A stretch of 64,000 bases of DNA from Sphingomonas glacialis (GCF_006439055.1 NZ_RCZC01000011.1:1-64000); one strand, 5' to 3'; positions 49,007 to 59,916 are shown, counted from the stretch's first letter. The notes: a model not told the origin generated them from the letters alone. Translations and numbers: made by a program.

Positions 49007-50800
49007 CTACAGCTCGGCAAGCTCGCGGTGGCAGGCGATCAGCCGGTCGTCCGCCACCAGCGATGCGGGGCGCACCAAGTCGCAGGTGCCCGGCATCGCC
49101 AGCGCGCAGCGGCTGAAGAAGCGGCAGCCATCGGCCGTGGCACCAGCCTGGCCGGGCACCGGCGCGAACGGATCCATCGTCGTCTCCAGCCAGCCGGCTT
49201 TCAGATGCGGCACCGACGCCATCAGCAGCCGCGAATAGGGATGGTGCGGCCCCGATCCCAGCGCCCGCGCATCGGCGAGTTCCATCTGACACCCGCCGTA
49301 GAGCACCATCACATCGTCGGCGATGGCGCGCACCCGCTCGATATCGTGGGTGATGAACATATAGGCGACGCCGAGCTCGCGCCGCAGATCGACCAACAGG
49401 TCGAGCACCGCCTCTGCGACGACCGGATCGAGCGCCGAGGTCACTTCGTCGCACAGCAGCAGATCGGGCCGCGCGGCGAGCGCGCGGGCGAGGTTGACGC
49501 GCTGCTTCTGGCCACCGGACAATTCGCCCGGTAACCGATCGGCGATCGCGGCGGGGAGCCGCACCAGATCGAATAGCCGCGCCACTTCCGCCGCGCGCGT
49601 GCGTCCGCGAAGCCCGTGGAAGAAGGTGAGCGGACGCCCGACCGTCTGCCCGACGCGCATCGCCGGATTGAGCGCGGTGTCGGCATTCTGGAAGACGAGC
49701 TGAACGCGGCGCAGATCCTCGCGGCTGCGATCCGCGATGCGCGATGCGAGCGGAACGCCGTTCAGATTGACATAGCCTTGCGCGGCCGAGTGCAGTCCGG
49801 CGACGACGCGCGCGAGCGTGCTCTTCCCGCTGCCCGATTCACCGATCACGCCAAGCGTGCGGCCGCGTCGGATGGTCAGGCTGACCTTGTCGAGAATACA
49901 CGCCTTGGGCCGTCCGTTGGCATCCAGACCGCCATAGCCGGCAACGATATCGCGCAGTTCGAGCAGCGGCGCCTCACCGGGTGCTGGCGGGGGCATGGCG
50001 ATCGGTTCGGCCGGAACGCGCGGCGCGGCGGCGCCGACCAGCGCGCGGCTGTAGGCGTGCGCGGGCGCGTGCAGGATCTGGTCCGCTTTGCCCTGTTCCT
50101 GCACGGTGCCGCCGCGCAGCACACAGATCCGGTCGGCGATCTGCGCGACCACGGCGAGGTCGTGACTGACATAGACGGCGGTCGTGCCGAGATCGCGCAC
50201 CACCGTCTTGAACGCCTTCAGCACCTCGATCTGGGTGGTGACGTCGAGCGCGGTGGTCGGTTCGTCGAAGATCACCAGCGCCGGATCGGTGATGAGCGCC
50301 ATCGCCGCCATCAGACGCTGGAGCTGTCCACCCGAGACCTGGTGCGGATAGCGATCGCCCACCGTATCGGGGTCGGGCAGGGCGAGCGCGCGGAACAGTC
50401 CGCGCGCCTTGGTCTCGGCGGCGGCGCGGTCCATCAGACCGTGGACCAGCGCCGGCTCGATCACCTGGCGCATGATCGTCAGCATCGGGTTGAACGCCGC
50501 TGCGGCACTTTGCGCGACATAGGCGACGACGCGGCCGCGCAGGGTGCGCAAGGCCGCCTCGTCCATGCGATCGATGCGGTGCCCGGCGACCTCGATCTCG
50601 CCGCCGGTGATCCGGCACCCGGGCCGGGCGTAGCCGAGCAGCGCCAGCGCGATGGTCGTCTTGCCGGACCCGGACTCGCCGATCAGCGCGAGCACTTCGC
50701 CGGCCTCTACGCAAAGGTCGATATCGCGGACGATCGATGTTACGCCGCCGTCCTTACAGGCGGCGATCTGCAGGCCGGACAGGCGCACCAGAGCGGTCAT
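49007..50800 (-). CDS. Dipeptide-type ABC transporter, fused double ATPase (DppD-DppF-like)
   Basis: This 597-residue protein has two complete ATPase domains. Domain 1 (about 1-260): Walker A GESGSGKTTI, signature VSGGQLQRL, Walker B LVIFDEPTTALD. Domain 2 (about 280-560): Walker A GESGSGKSTL, signature LSGGQKQRV, Walker B LLLCDEVTSALD (Glu after Asp as usual). A Cys-containing oligopeptide-type C terminus (ADGCRFFSRCALAMPGTCDL) is present. The fusion of DppD and DppF halves is known in a part of the family. It energises the two permeases upstream and starts by overlap with the permease stop (ATGA). Confidence 0.93.
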   Translation of the reverse strand: MTALVRLSGLQIAACKDGGVTSIVRDIDLCVEAGEVLALIGESGSGKTTIALALLGYARPGCRITGGEIEVAGHRIDRMDEAALRTLRGRVVAYVAQSAAAAFNPMLTIMRQVIEPALVHGLMDRAAAETKARGLFRALALPDPDTVGDRYPHQVSGGQLQRLMAAMALITDPALVIFDEPTTALDVTTQIEVLKAFKTVVRDLGTTAVYVSHDLAVVAQIADRICVLRGGTVQEQGKADQILHAPAHAYSRALVGAAAPRVPAEPIAMPPPAPGEAPLLELRDIVAGYGGLDANGRPKACILDKVSLTIRRGRTLGVIGESGSGKSTLARVVAGLHSAAQGYVNLNGVPLASRIADRSREDLRRVQLVFQNADTALNPAMRVGQTVGRPLTFFHGLRGRTRAAEVARLFDLVRLPAAIADRLPGELSGGQKQRVNLARALAARPDLLLCDEVTSALDPVVAEAVLDLLVDLRRELGVAYMFITHDIERVRAIADDVMVLYGGCQMELADARALGSGPHHPYSRLLMASVPHLKAGWLETTMDPFAPVPGQAGATADGCRFFSRCALAMPGTCDLVRPASLVADDRLIACHRELAEL

Positions 50801-51600
50801 CGTGTCGCCTTTCGTCCGCCGGTGAGCGTGTCGATCGTGAGGTTCAGCCCGACCGTCAGCGACGCCAGCGCGAGGGCCGGAAACAGCACCGCCGGCGCGC
50901 CGAAGCCGAGACCCGCGATATTCTCGCGCACCAGCGCGCCGAGATCGGCATAGGGCGGCTGCACGCCGAGCCCGAGAAAGCTCAGCCCGCTGAGCAGCAG
51001 CGCGACGAACACGAAGCGCAGCCCGAAATCGGCGGCGAGCGGCCCGATCAGATTCGGCAGGATCTCGCGCAGCACGATATAGCTGAGCCCTTCGCCGCGC
51101 GACCGCGCGACCGTGATGAAATCGAGCGCGGCGACGTTGAGCGCCAGCGCGCGCGCGGTGCGGAACGCGCCCGGCGTGTACACCACCGCCAGCGTGCCGA
51201 TCAGCACCGGGATCGACGCGCCGAGCGAGGTGATGACGACCAGCCCGAACATCAGGCTGGGGATCGCGATCACGATATCGAACAGGCGGCTCAGCACCAT
51301 GTCGAGCCAGCTGCCGCTCGCCGCCGCCAAGCCGAAGAAGATGCCGACCGACGCCGCGATCATCGTCGCGACGAACGAGATGAAGACGGTGTAGCGCGTC
51401 GCCGTCAGCACGCGGCTGAGCACATCGCGACCGAGATAATCGGTCCCGAGCGGGAAGGCGGCGCTGCTCGGGCTGAACACGTCGAGATCGACCACCGCGC
51501 CGATCGAGTGCGGCGCCAGCAACGGCCCGACCAGCGCCGACAGCAAAGCGGCACCGACGAGGGTCGCGCCGACCGCGAGCGCGATGCGGGGGCGCCTCAT
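50797..51600 (-). CDS. ABC transporter permease, DppC type
   Basis: This 267-residue permease starts at ATG 51600 and overlaps the upstream permease by ATGA. It has an N-terminal helix (IALAVGATLVGAALLSALVG), the PLGTDYLGRDVLSRVLTATR signature of OppC/DppC proteins, about five further helices, and an EAA-type loop (DFITVARSRGEGLSYIVLRE with ILPNLIGPL). It forms the channel with the DppB-type partner. No anomaly is visible. Confidence 0.92.
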   Translation of the reverse strand: MRRPRIALAVGATLVGAALLSALVGPLLAPHSIGAVVDLDVFSPSSAAFPLGTDYLGRDVLSRVLTATRYTVFISFVATMIAASVGIFFGLAAASGSWLDMVLSRLFDIVIAIPSLMFGLVVITSLGASIPVLIGTLAVVYTPGAFRTARALALNVAALDFITVARSRGEGLSYIVLREILPNLIGPLAADFGLRFVFVALLLSGLSFLGLGVQPPYADLGALVRENIAGLGFGAPAVLFPALALASLTVGLNLTIDTLTGGRKATR

Positions 51601-52559
51601 TGGTGGCGCAACCGCGGATTGGCGAGGATCGCCACGATGTCGGCGGTCGTCACGAGGACCAGATAGGAAGCACTGAAAATCATGGCGACGGTCTGCACCA
51701 AGGGCATGTCCCGCGTCGCGACCGCATCCACCATGAGGCGGGCGACGCCGGGATAGTTGAAGATCACCTCGATCACGATCACGCCGCCGAGCAGCGCCGA
51801 CAGGCTGAGCGCGACGGCGTTGGCGATCGGGCCGATCGCGTTCGGCAGCGCGTGGCCGAGCACCAGGCGGCGCGGCGGGACGCCTTTCAGCCGTGCCGCC
51901 TCGACGTAACTGCTGGTCAGCGCATCGCACACCGCGGCACGCGTCATGCGGATCATCTGCGCGACCGTCACGCAGGCGAGGCTCATCACCGGCAGCGCGA
52001 ACACGCGCAGTAGCTCATAGATCGAATCGACGTCGCGCAGCGAGGAGAGGGCCGGCAACCAGTGGAGCGTCACCGCAAAGATCAGGACCGCGACGGTCGC
52101 GATGAGGAATTCGGGGACCGAGACGATGCCGATGGTGGCGATACCGACGACGCGGTCGAACGTGCCGCCGCGCTTCACCGCGGCGAGGATACCGAGGGTG
52201 AGCGCGACCGGCACCGACACCAGCGCCGTCAATCCGGCGAGGAGCAGCGAATTGGCGAGACGCGGGGCGATCATCCCGCCGATCGGTCGCCCGGTTACCA
52301 GCGAGGTGCCGGGATCGCCGTGCAGCAGGCCGATCAGCCAGCCGAGATAGCGTTGTGGGGCCGGCTGATCGAGATGCATGCTCGCGCGCAGACCGGCCAG
52401 CGCCTCGGGCGTCGCGCTCTGCCCCAGGATCGCCTCGGCCGCGTCGCCGCCCATCAGCAGCGATACCGCGAAAACGGCGAGCGAGACGAGGAACAGGGTG
52501 AACACCGCCGAAGCGATGCGGCCCGCGATCAGGCGCGTCACCCAGAGCGAGGCGGTCAT
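51597..52559 (-). CDS. ABC transporter permease, DppB type
   Basis: The start ATG 52559 (MTASLWVTRLIAGRIASAVF) overlaps the substrate-binding-protein stop. The 320-residue protein has six predicted helices, the HLDQPAPQRYLGWLIGLLHG segment and GDPGTSLVTGRP typical of OppB/DppB, and the EAA loop SSYVEAARLKGVPPRRLVLG followed by HALPNAIGPI. It is the second permease subunit of the transporter. A larger frame covering it in another phase is a shadow. Confidence 0.92.
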   Translation of the reverse strand: MTASLWVTRLIAGRIASAVFTLFLVSLAVFAVSLLMGGDAAEAILGQSATPEALAGLRASMHLDQPAPQRYLGWLIGLLHGDPGTSLVTGRPIGGMIAPRLANSLLLAGLTALVSVPVALTLGILAAVKRGGTFDRVVGIATIGIVSVPEFLIATVAVLIFAVTLHWLPALSSLRDVDSIYELLRVFALPVMSLACVTVAQMIRMTRAAVCDALTSSYVEAARLKGVPPRRLVLGHALPNAIGPIANAVALSLSALLGGVIVIEVIFNYPGVARLMVDAVATRDMPLVQTVAMIFSASYLVLVTTADIVAILANPRLRHQ

Positions 52560-54133
52560 GCGCCGTCCAGCCAGACGTGCGACGCGAAGCGATAGCCCAT
52601 CAGCCCCGCGCCCGGCATCGGCCGCAGGCCGCGGACCTTGGGGCCATACGCGTCGAGCGAACTGACGAACAACGGAATGCCGATGCCCGAATGATCGTGG
52701 ACCATCTGCTGCATCTCGCCGTAGATCTGGCGCCGGCGGCTTTCGTCGGTGTCGCCACGCGCGAGCAGCAGGAGCCGATCGAACCGCGCGTCCTTCCACC
52801 CGGATTCGTTCCACGGCGCGGTGGACGAGAAGAACTGCGTGAAGATGATGTCGGGGGTCGGCCGGGCGTTGACGTTGCCGAAGCCGACCGGGACTTTCAT
52901 CCAGCTCGATGTCCAATAGCCGTCGGCGGGTACGCGGCGAATGTCGAACTTTATCCCGGCGTGGCGCGCGGCATCCTGCATCACCACCGCGATGTCGTCG
53001 GACTTGTTGGCGGCGGTCGAGGTGACGATCGGGATCGTCGCCCCTGCCAGACCGGCTTTGCGGAACAGGAAGCCGGCGCGCTCCGGATCGAACGGACGTT
53101 TGGGCACCGTGGGATTGAAGTACGGGCTCGAGGGGGGAATCGGCTGGTCGTTGGCGATCTTGGCATAGCCGCGGAAGATCGCGTCGCGCATGGTTTCGCG
53201 GTTCATCAGCAGCTTCATCGCCGTGACGAAATCCGGGTGGCGGCCATGACCTTGATCGACCCGGATGACGAGATCGGTATAGCCGCCCGAGGGGCTTTCG
53301 AGCACGCCGAAGCCGGCGCGCTTCAACTGATTGATGATCCGCGGATTGATCTCGTTGATGAGATCGATATCGCCCGACATCAACGCGTTCACGCGCGCGC
53401 TGTCGTCCGCGATCGAAAAGATCTCGACCTCGCCGAGATGCGCGTGGGTGCCCCAATAGTCGTCGTTGCGGACGCCGACGGAGCGGATGCCCGGATCGAA
53501 TTCGCGGCAGCGGAACGGCCCGGTGCCGTTCGCCAGGCGGAAGTCGGTGGTGTCTGCCCGGACGATCAGAAAGTGCGGAATGGCGAGGATGATCGGCAGA
53601 TCGGCATTGGGCCCGCTGAGCGTGATCCGCACCTGATCGGTGCCGATCGCACGGACCTCGGTCATCTGCTGCGCGAACACACGGGCCTTGGAGCCGACCG
53701 CCGGGTCGAGGTGTCGCCTCAGCGAATAGACGACATCGCGTGCGGTCAGCGCCGTGCCGTCATGGAAGCGCACGCCGGGGCGCAGCTTGATCGTCCATTC
53801 GCGCGCGTCCCGCGTCTCGATCGCCTCGGCGAGCGCCATTTGCGGGCGCGAATGCTCGTCGATGACGGTCAGGCCGTCGTAGAACATCGCGCCGCGGCAA
53901 TAATCGGTCGCGATGCCCTGCTTCGCCGGATCGAGCGTATCCGCCGTCGAGCTGGTCGCCGTCGCCACGCGCAGTCGGCCGCCCTTGATCGGCGTGCGCG
54001 CGACGGGCAGGCCGCATCCGGCCAGACCGGCACTCAATACGCCGGCACCCGCCACGCGCAGCAGCCCGCGGCGATCGATGCCGTGCGCCATCCCGTCCGG
54101 TGCGACCCCGTGCGGTGCGAGCGTGCCAATCAT
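52556..54133 (-). CDS. Periplasmic substrate-binding protein of the peptide-type ABC transporter
   Basis: This 525-residue protein starts at ATG 54133 (GGAACG 9 bases upstream) or ATG 54091 (MAHGIDRRGLLRVAGAGVLS). It has a Tat-like RR motif plus the lipobox LAGC, so it is probably a Tat-exported lipoprotein. The SBP_bac_5 fold is clear: DTLDPAKQGIATDYCRGAMF, LAEAIETRDAREWTIKLRPG, VRFHDGTALTARDVVYSLRR and NGTGPFRCREFDPG. Homologues bind di- and oligopeptides, nickel, haem or opines. The gene heads the transporter operon. The ligand is not predictable from sequence; the neighbours suggest an amino-acid conjugate. Confidence 0.92.
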   Translation of the reverse strand: MIGTLAPHGVAPDGMAHGIDRRGLLRVAGAGVLSAGLAGCGLPVARTPIKGGRLRVATATSSTADTLDPAKQGIATDYCRGAMFYDGLTVIDEHSRPQMALAEAIETRDAREWTIKLRPGVRFHDGTALTARDVVYSLRRHLDPAVGSKARVFAQQMTEVRAIGTDQVRITLSGPNADLPIILAIPHFLIVRADTTDFRLANGTGPFRCREFDPGIRSVGVRNDDYWGTHAHLGEVEIFSIADDSARVNALMSGDIDLINEINPRIINQLKRAGFGVLESPSGGYTDLVIRVDQGHGRHPDFVTAMKLLMNRETMRDAIFRGYAKIANDQPIPPSSPYFNPTVPKRPFDPERAGFLFRKAGLAGATIPIVTSTAANKSDDIAVVMQDAARHAGIKFDIRRVPADGYWTSSWMKVPVGFGNVNARPTPDIIFTQFFSSTAPWNESGWKDARFDRLLLLARGDTDESRRRQIYGEMQQMVHDHSGIGIPLFVSSLDAYGPKVRGLRPMPGAGLMGYRFASHVWLDGA

Positions 54134-54460
54134 GCGCGTTTGCGTTCCATGTCACGACAATGACAGCCTGGAACGAAATTTTCGCGTCTATCGACGCGGC
54201 TGCGCGGCGGATGCTGCGGATTCGCGAAGCCAATGCCGCATTCCGTGCGAAGGCGCGCTGCGGTATCGCGGGCTGGATGATCTGCAATGCCGGGCAAGCG
54301 ACCGGACCGTGCGGGGCGGCAGGATATTGCGGATCGCGTGGAAATTCCGAAGGATTGCAATCGCTCTTCAGCCGCGCGCGGCAGCGAATGCTTTGCCGCA
54401 TCGGATAGAAAATGGAGCATCGCGCGGTGCACCTTCGCTGTGCCGCAGGGAGATTGATCG
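54134..54460. other. Divergent intergenic region between transporter operon and GNAT gene
   Basis: About 330 bases with no supportable gene. It must hold promoters for both directions. A short palindrome CGAAATTTTCG lies just upstream of the substrate-binding-protein start, about 54176-54186, and an A/T-containing stretch GGAAATTCCGAAGGATTG lies further right; either could be an operator, for example for the Lrp-type regulator at 59422. A ribosome site GGGAGA precedes ATG 54461. Confidence 0.4.
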
Positions 54461-55318
54461 ATGGCTACCCTGCCGGATAACCGGCTCCAGTTGCGGGCGA
54501 TGACGGCCGAGGACATCGCCGCCGTCCAGGCGCTTTCGAAGGCCGAGCAATGGCCGCACCGCCAGCAGGATCTTGCCGGCATGCTAGAGCTCGGCACCGG
54601 CACCGTCGCCGTAATGGGAGGCGAGATCGTCGCCTCGGCGATGTGGTGGCCCTGCGGTGAGCGATACGCGACGCTGGGCTCCGTGATCGTCGCGCGGACG
54701 TGTCGCGGCGCGGGGCTGGGGCGGATCATCACCGAAACCGTGCTCGACCAGATCGGCGATCGCAACGTCCTGCTGAACGCAACCGACGAAGGTCTGCCGC
54801 TCTATCGCAAGCTCGGCTTCAACGGTGTTGCCGAAATCCTCCAGCATCAGGGCGCCGCGTTTCAGGTGCCGCTGTTGCCGCTCGACGCGGGCGAGCGCAT
54901 CCGCCCGCTTGGCGTGGCGGACGAACAGCGGGTCACCGAACTGGTCGAACAGGCGACCGGCCTCGAACGCGATGCGGTGATGGAGGCGGTGTTCGGCAAG
55001 GGACTCGGCATCGTGCTGGACCATGATGGCGCGATCACTGGCGTCGCCGTGTTTCGCCGCTTCGGGCGGGGCTATGTGATCGGGCCGGTGGTCGCGCCGG
55101 ACTTGCACCGCGCGAAGGCCTTGATCGCGCAGTGGCTCGGCGCGCGCAGCGGAGAATTCACCCGCCTCGATATCCCCGGCGATGTGGGGCTGGGCGATTG
55201 GCTCGAAAACCTCGGCCTCGTCCGCGTGGGCCGTGTCGTGACGATGGTGCGCGGCACCGCGCCGGTCGGGCATGGCAGCAGCCGATCGTTCGCGATCGTC
55301 AGTCAGTCGCTCGGCTGA
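54461..55318 (+). CDS. GNAT acetyltransferase with duplicated domain
   Basis: This 285-residue protein has an N-terminal GNAT domain (about 8-130: LRAMTAEDIAAVQALSKAEQ; LGSVIVARTCRGAGLGRIIT with the acetyl-CoA-binding R-x-x-G-x-G loop; LYRKLGFNGV) and a C-terminal acetyltransf_18-like domain (about 140-275: PLGVADEQRVTELVEQATGL; LDIPGDVGLGDWLENLGLVR). The two-domain form is known in bacterial GNAT proteins of unclear substrate. The stop overlaps the next start by one base (TGATG), so it is coupled to the dehydrogenase gene. It may acetylate an amine intermediate of the pathway; the M20 enzyme downstream would reverse that. Confidence 0.88.
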   Translation: MATLPDNRLQLRAMTAEDIAAVQALSKAEQWPHRQQDLAGMLELGTGTVAVMGGEIVASAMWWPCGERYATLGSVIVARTCRGAGLGRIITETVLDQIGDRNVLLNATDEGLPLYRKLGFNGVAEILQHQGAAFQVPLLPLDAGERIRPLGVADEQRVTELVEQATGLERDAVMEAVFGKGLGIVLDHDGAITGVAVFRRFGRGYVIGPVVAPDLHRAKALIAQWLGARSGEFTRLDIPGDVGLGDWLENLGLVRVGRVVTMVRGTAPVGHGSSRSFAIVSQSLG

Positions 55319-56786
55319 TGGCGGGTATCCCAGACCTGACGGACAGCACGCTGTTCGTCGAGCGCGCGCTGATCGGCGGCGTGCTGCGTTCGGCCACCGA
55401 TGGCGAGGTGATCGAGGTTTTCGACCCCGCGACCGGCGCGGTCGTCGGCACGGTGCCCGCCTGCGGCGCGGCGGAAACCGAGGAGGCGATCGCCGCCGCC
55501 GCGGCCGCCTTCCCCGCCTGGCGCAACCGTACCGCCGACGATCGGGCGGTGCTGCTCGAGCGCTGGCATGATCTCGTGCTCGCCGCGACCGCCGATCTCG
55601 GCCGCATCATGACCGCCGAACAAGGCAAGCCGATCGCCGAGGCCGAGGGCGAGGTGCGCTATGCCGCCTCGTTCATCAAATGGTTCGCCGGCGAAGGGCG
55701 TCGCGTCTCCGGCCACGACATGCCGGCACCGACGCGCGACCGGCGCGTGCTGGCGCTGAAGGAGCCGGTCGGCGTGTGCGGGATCATCACGCCGTGGAAT
55801 TTCCCGGCAGCGATGATCACCCGCAAGATCGCGCCTGCGCTCGCGGCGGGTTGCACCGTCGTCATCAAGCCGTCCGACCTCACACCGTTCACCGCGCTCG
55901 CGCTCGGCGTGTTGGCGGAGCGGGCGGGGGTGCCGGCGGGGGTCATCAACATCGTCACCGGCCCGCCCGAAGGCATTGGCGGCGCGCTGACCGCGAGCCC
56001 GGTCGTGCGGAAACTGTCGTTCACCGGATCGACCCGGATCGGCGCGCTGCTGATGCGCCAATCGGCGGACACGCTGAAGCGCCTCAGCCTCGAACTGGGC
56101 GGGAACGCGCCGTTCATCGTGTTCGACGATGCCGATCTCGACGCGGCGGTGGCAGGGGCGATGGCGAGCAAGTTCCGCAACGCCGGGCAGACCTGCGTCT
56201 GCGCCAACCGCATCTTCGTGCAGGATGGCATCCACGATCGTTTCGTCGCGCGTCTGGCTGAGGCGGTGCGCGGCTTGCGGGTCGGCGACGGGCGCGCGGC
56301 AGGCACCACGATCGGGCCGCTCATCAACACGGCGGCGGTGGAAAAGGTCGCTGCCCATGTCGCGGATGCGCTCGCCCACGGTGCCGCGGTGGCGGGCTCG
56401 GCCAATCCGTTTGCGGGTGCCGGCTTCGCGACGCCGGTCTTGTTGACCGATGCGACGATGGACATGCGGCTCGCGCAGGAAGAGACGTTCGGCCCGGTCG
56501 CGCCGATCTTCCGCTTCGAGCGCGAGGAGGATGCGGTCGCGCTCGCCAATGCGACGCCGTTCGGCCTTGCGAGCTACTTCTACACCAACGATCTCCACCG
56601 CGCCTGGCGCGTGGGCGAGGCGCTCGAATTCGGGATGGTCGGGCTCAACACCGGCGCGATCGCGATGGAGATGGCGCCGTTCGGCGGCGTCAAGCTCTCC
56701 GGCCTCGGCCGCGAAGGCGGACGTGAGGGGATCGAGGAATATCTCGAGACGAAGGCCTTTCATTGGGCCGGATTGAAGGGTTTTGC

Positions 56787-56790
<4 letters not shown>
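55318..56790 (+). CDS. gabD: NAD(P)-dependent succinate-semialdehyde-dehydrogenase-like aldehyde dehydrogenase
   Basis: The start ATG 55318 (MAGIPDLTDSTLFVERALIG) overlaps the previous stop. The 490-residue enzyme has the ALDH cofactor region GVCGIITPWNFPAAMITRKI, the FTGSTRIG loop, the general base Glu in LSLELGGNAP, and nucleophile Cys in NAGQTCVCANR. EETFGPVAPIF and the C-terminal GLNTGAIAMEMAPFGG are typical of the GabD/SSADH subfamily. Such enzymes oxidise succinate semialdehyde or related omega-aldehydes. The class III aminotransferase downstream could supply the aldehyde. It overlaps the tartrate-dehydrogenase-like gene (ATGA). Confidence 0.92.
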
Positions 56791-57863
<1,073 letters not shown>

Positions 57864-57915
57864 CGCGCCCCGGTTTTCATGGTGTCGGGCGTACGGCAGA
57901 TTATGCCGCGTGCCC

Positions 57916-57938
57916 GCCAACTTTGGCAGGCTGGCCTG
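57916..57938. promoter_or_regulatory. Two abutting palindromes upstream of the aminotransferase gene
   Basis: GCCAACTTTGGC (57916-57927) and CAGGCTGGCCTG (57927-57938) are each perfect 5-bp-arm inverted repeats and share one base. They lie 74-96 bases upstream of ATG 58012. A third repeat, TAGCC-6-GGCTA, overlaps 57981-57996. An Lrp-type regulator gene follows the aminotransferase and could bind here. Confidence 0.35.
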
Positions 57939-58011
57939 CTGCTCATCGGCGAATCGGCGTTACCCGCGCGGCGGGAGGGCTAGCCTGACAGGGCTAACCA
58001 AAGAGGCGTCC

Positions 58012-59391
58012 ATGCAGTCTAACTCCCTCGTCGAGGCCGATCGTCGTCACCTGATCCACCCGGTCGCCGCCTATCGCGCGCATGAGCAGCGCGGCGCGAC
58101 CGTGTTGACGAGCGGCAAGGGGATGTATCTGACCGACGCCGCCGGGAACGAATTGCTCGACGCCTTCGCCGGTCTGTGGTGCGTCAATATCGGCTATGGC
58201 CAGGAAAGCGTGGTCGCCGCCGCGACCGAGCAGATGCGCCGTCTGCCCTATGCCACCGGCTATTTCTCCTTCGCGAGCGAACCGACGATCCGGCTTGCCG
58301 AGAAACTGGCCGAGCTGTCGCCGCCGGGGCTGGACCGCGTCTATTTCACCCTGGGCGGGTCGGACGCGATCGATTCCGCGATCCGCTTCATCACGCATTT
58401 CTACAACGTCACTGGTCGCCCGACCAAGAAGCAGATGATTGCGCTCGACAAGGGCTATCACGGCTCGTCGAGCACGGGTGCGGGGCTGACCGGCCTGCCG
58501 GTCTTCCACCGCGCATTTGATCTGCCGCGCGCCTGGCAGCATCATATTCCGGCGCCATACCCGTATCGCAGCCCGGTTGGCGACGACCCGCAGGCGATCA
58601 TCGATCATTCGGTCGCCCAGTTGCGCGCCAAGGTCGAGGCGCTCGGCGCCGAGAACGTGGCGGCCTTCTTTGCCGAACCCGTCCAGGGCTCGGCCGGGGT
58701 GATCGTGCCGCCGCGCGGCTGGCTGCGCGCGATCCGGGAGACCTGCCGCGAGCTCGACATCCTGTTCGTCGCGGACGAGGTGATCACCGGCTTCGGCCGC
58801 ACCGGGCCGATGTTCGCCTGCGAGGCCGAGCAGGTGTCGCCCGATCTGATGACGATCGCCAAGGGGTTGACCGCGGGCTACGCGCCGATGGGCGCGGTGC
58901 TGATGAGCGAGGCGGTCTATGCCGGCATCGCCGACGGCGCCGATCCCACCACGCCGATCGGCCACGGCGGCACCTATTCGGGGCATCCCGTGAGCGCGGC
59001 GGTCGGCCTCGAAGTGCTGAGTCTGTATCTGCAGGGCGGCATCCTCGCGAACGGCCAGGCGCGTGTGCCGGAGCTTGCCGCCGGCCTCGATGCGCTGCGC
59101 GATCATCCGCTGGTCGGGGATGTGCGCCAGGCGGGCATGCTCGGCGGGCTCGAACTGGTCAGCGACAAGCTTCGCAAGACGCGCTTCGCACCCGGGCTGG
59201 GTATCGCCGACCGGCTGAGTCAGGCGGCGTACAAGCGCAAGCTGATCTTCCGCGCATTCGGCGATGGAACGATCGGACTCGCACCCGCCCTGAGCTGTAA
59301 CGCAGACGAAATGAGCATTCTGCTCGATCGGCTGCGTGCTACACTGGATGACGTACTCGATCAGCGGGAGGTACGAGACGTCCTGGTTTGA
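58012..59391 (+). CDS. Class III PLP-dependent aminotransferase (omega-amino acid/diamine type)
   Basis: The start ATG 58012 follows AAGAGGCG. The 459-residue enzyme shows FAGLWCVNIGYGQESVVAAA, YFTLGGSDAIDSAIRFI (cofactor loop), YHGSSSTGAGLTGLPVFHRA, FAEPVQGSAGVIVPPRGWLR, LFVADEVITGFGRTG with the PLP Asp, and TIAKGLTAGYAPMGAVLM with the Schiff-base Lys. It resembles beta-alanine/pyruvate and putrescine/pyruvate (SpuC-like) aminotransferases, whose product aldehydes suit the SSADH-like enzyme upstream. Substrate range in this family is wide and not readable from sequence. An Lrp-type regulator follows 30 bases later. Confidence 0.92.
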   Translation: MQSNSLVEADRRHLIHPVAAYRAHEQRGATVLTSGKGMYLTDAAGNELLDAFAGLWCVNIGYGQESVVAAATEQMRRLPYATGYFSFASEPTIRLAEKLAELSPPGLDRVYFTLGGSDAIDSAIRFITHFYNVTGRPTKKQMIALDKGYHGSSSTGAGLTGLPVFHRAFDLPRAWQHHIPAPYPYRSPVGDDPQAIIDHSVAQLRAKVEALGAENVAAFFAEPVQGSAGVIVPPRGWLRAIRETCRELDILFVADEVITGFGRTGPMFACEAEQVSPDLMTIAKGLTAGYAPMGAVLMSEAVYAGIADGADPTTPIGHGGTYSGHPVSAAVGLEVLSLYLQGGILANGQARVPELAAGLDALRDHPLVGDVRQAGMLGGLELVSDKLRKTRFAPGLGIADRLSQAAYKRKLIFRAFGDGTIGLAPALSCNADEMSILLDRLRATLDDVLDQREVRDVLV

Positions 59392-59421
59392 GAAAAGAGC
59401 GCTGCAAGGATACCGTATCGC

Positions 59422-59916
59422 ATGAACGCCGCTCCCAAGCTTGATCGACTGGATCTCCGGATCCTCGCGCACCTCCAACGCAATGGCCGGATCACCAATG
59501 TCGATCTGGCCGACGCGGTCGGGCTGTCGCCGAGCCCGTGCCTGTCGCGGGTGAAGCGGCTCGAGAAAGCGGCCTATATCACCGGCTACGGCGCCCATAT
59601 CGCGCTGGCGAAGCTCGGATCGACCTTGACCGTGTTCACGCAGATCACGCTCAAGGACCACCGCATCAACGATTTCTCGAAGTTCGAGCAGCGCGCGCGC
59701 AACGTGCGCGAAATCGTCGAGGCGCATCTCGTCAGTGGTGGTTACGATTATCTGGTCAAGTTCGTGACGCGCGACGTCGCGCATTACCAGCAGGTGATCG
59801 AAGAGATCCTCGAGGCCGATTTCGGCATCGAGAAGTATTTTAGCTTCATCGTCATTAAGTCGCCGGTGGTGAAACGCTACGATCCGATCGAGGCGCTGTT
59901 CGAGGACGATGCGTGA
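59422..59916 (+). CDS. Lrp/AsnC-family transcriptional regulator
   Basis: This 164-residue protein has an N-terminal winged helix (KLDRLDLRILAHLQRNGRIT; VDLADAVGLSPSPCLSRVKR) and a C-terminal RAM ligand-binding domain (LTVFTQITLKDHRINDFSKF; HLVSGGYDYLVKFVTRDVAH). It matches the Lrp/BkdR type that senses amino acids. It is co-directional with the aminotransferase and overlaps the M20 amidohydrolase (GTGA), so it probably controls this catabolic region by binding the inducing amino acid. Confidence 0.94.
   Translation: MNAAPKLDRLDLRILAHLQRNGRITNVDLADAVGLSPSPCLSRVKRLEKAAYITGYGAHIALAKLGSTLTVFTQITLKDHRINDFSKFEQRARNVREIVEAHLVSGGYDYLVKFVTRDVAHYQQVIEEILEADFGIEKYFSFIVIKSPVVKRYDPIEALFEDDA

Noticed and set aside
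54100..54408. 102-codon frame between the transporter operon and the GNAT gene
   Set aside because: It begins inside the substrate-binding-protein gene on the other strand, lacks a ribosome site and has no recognisable features.
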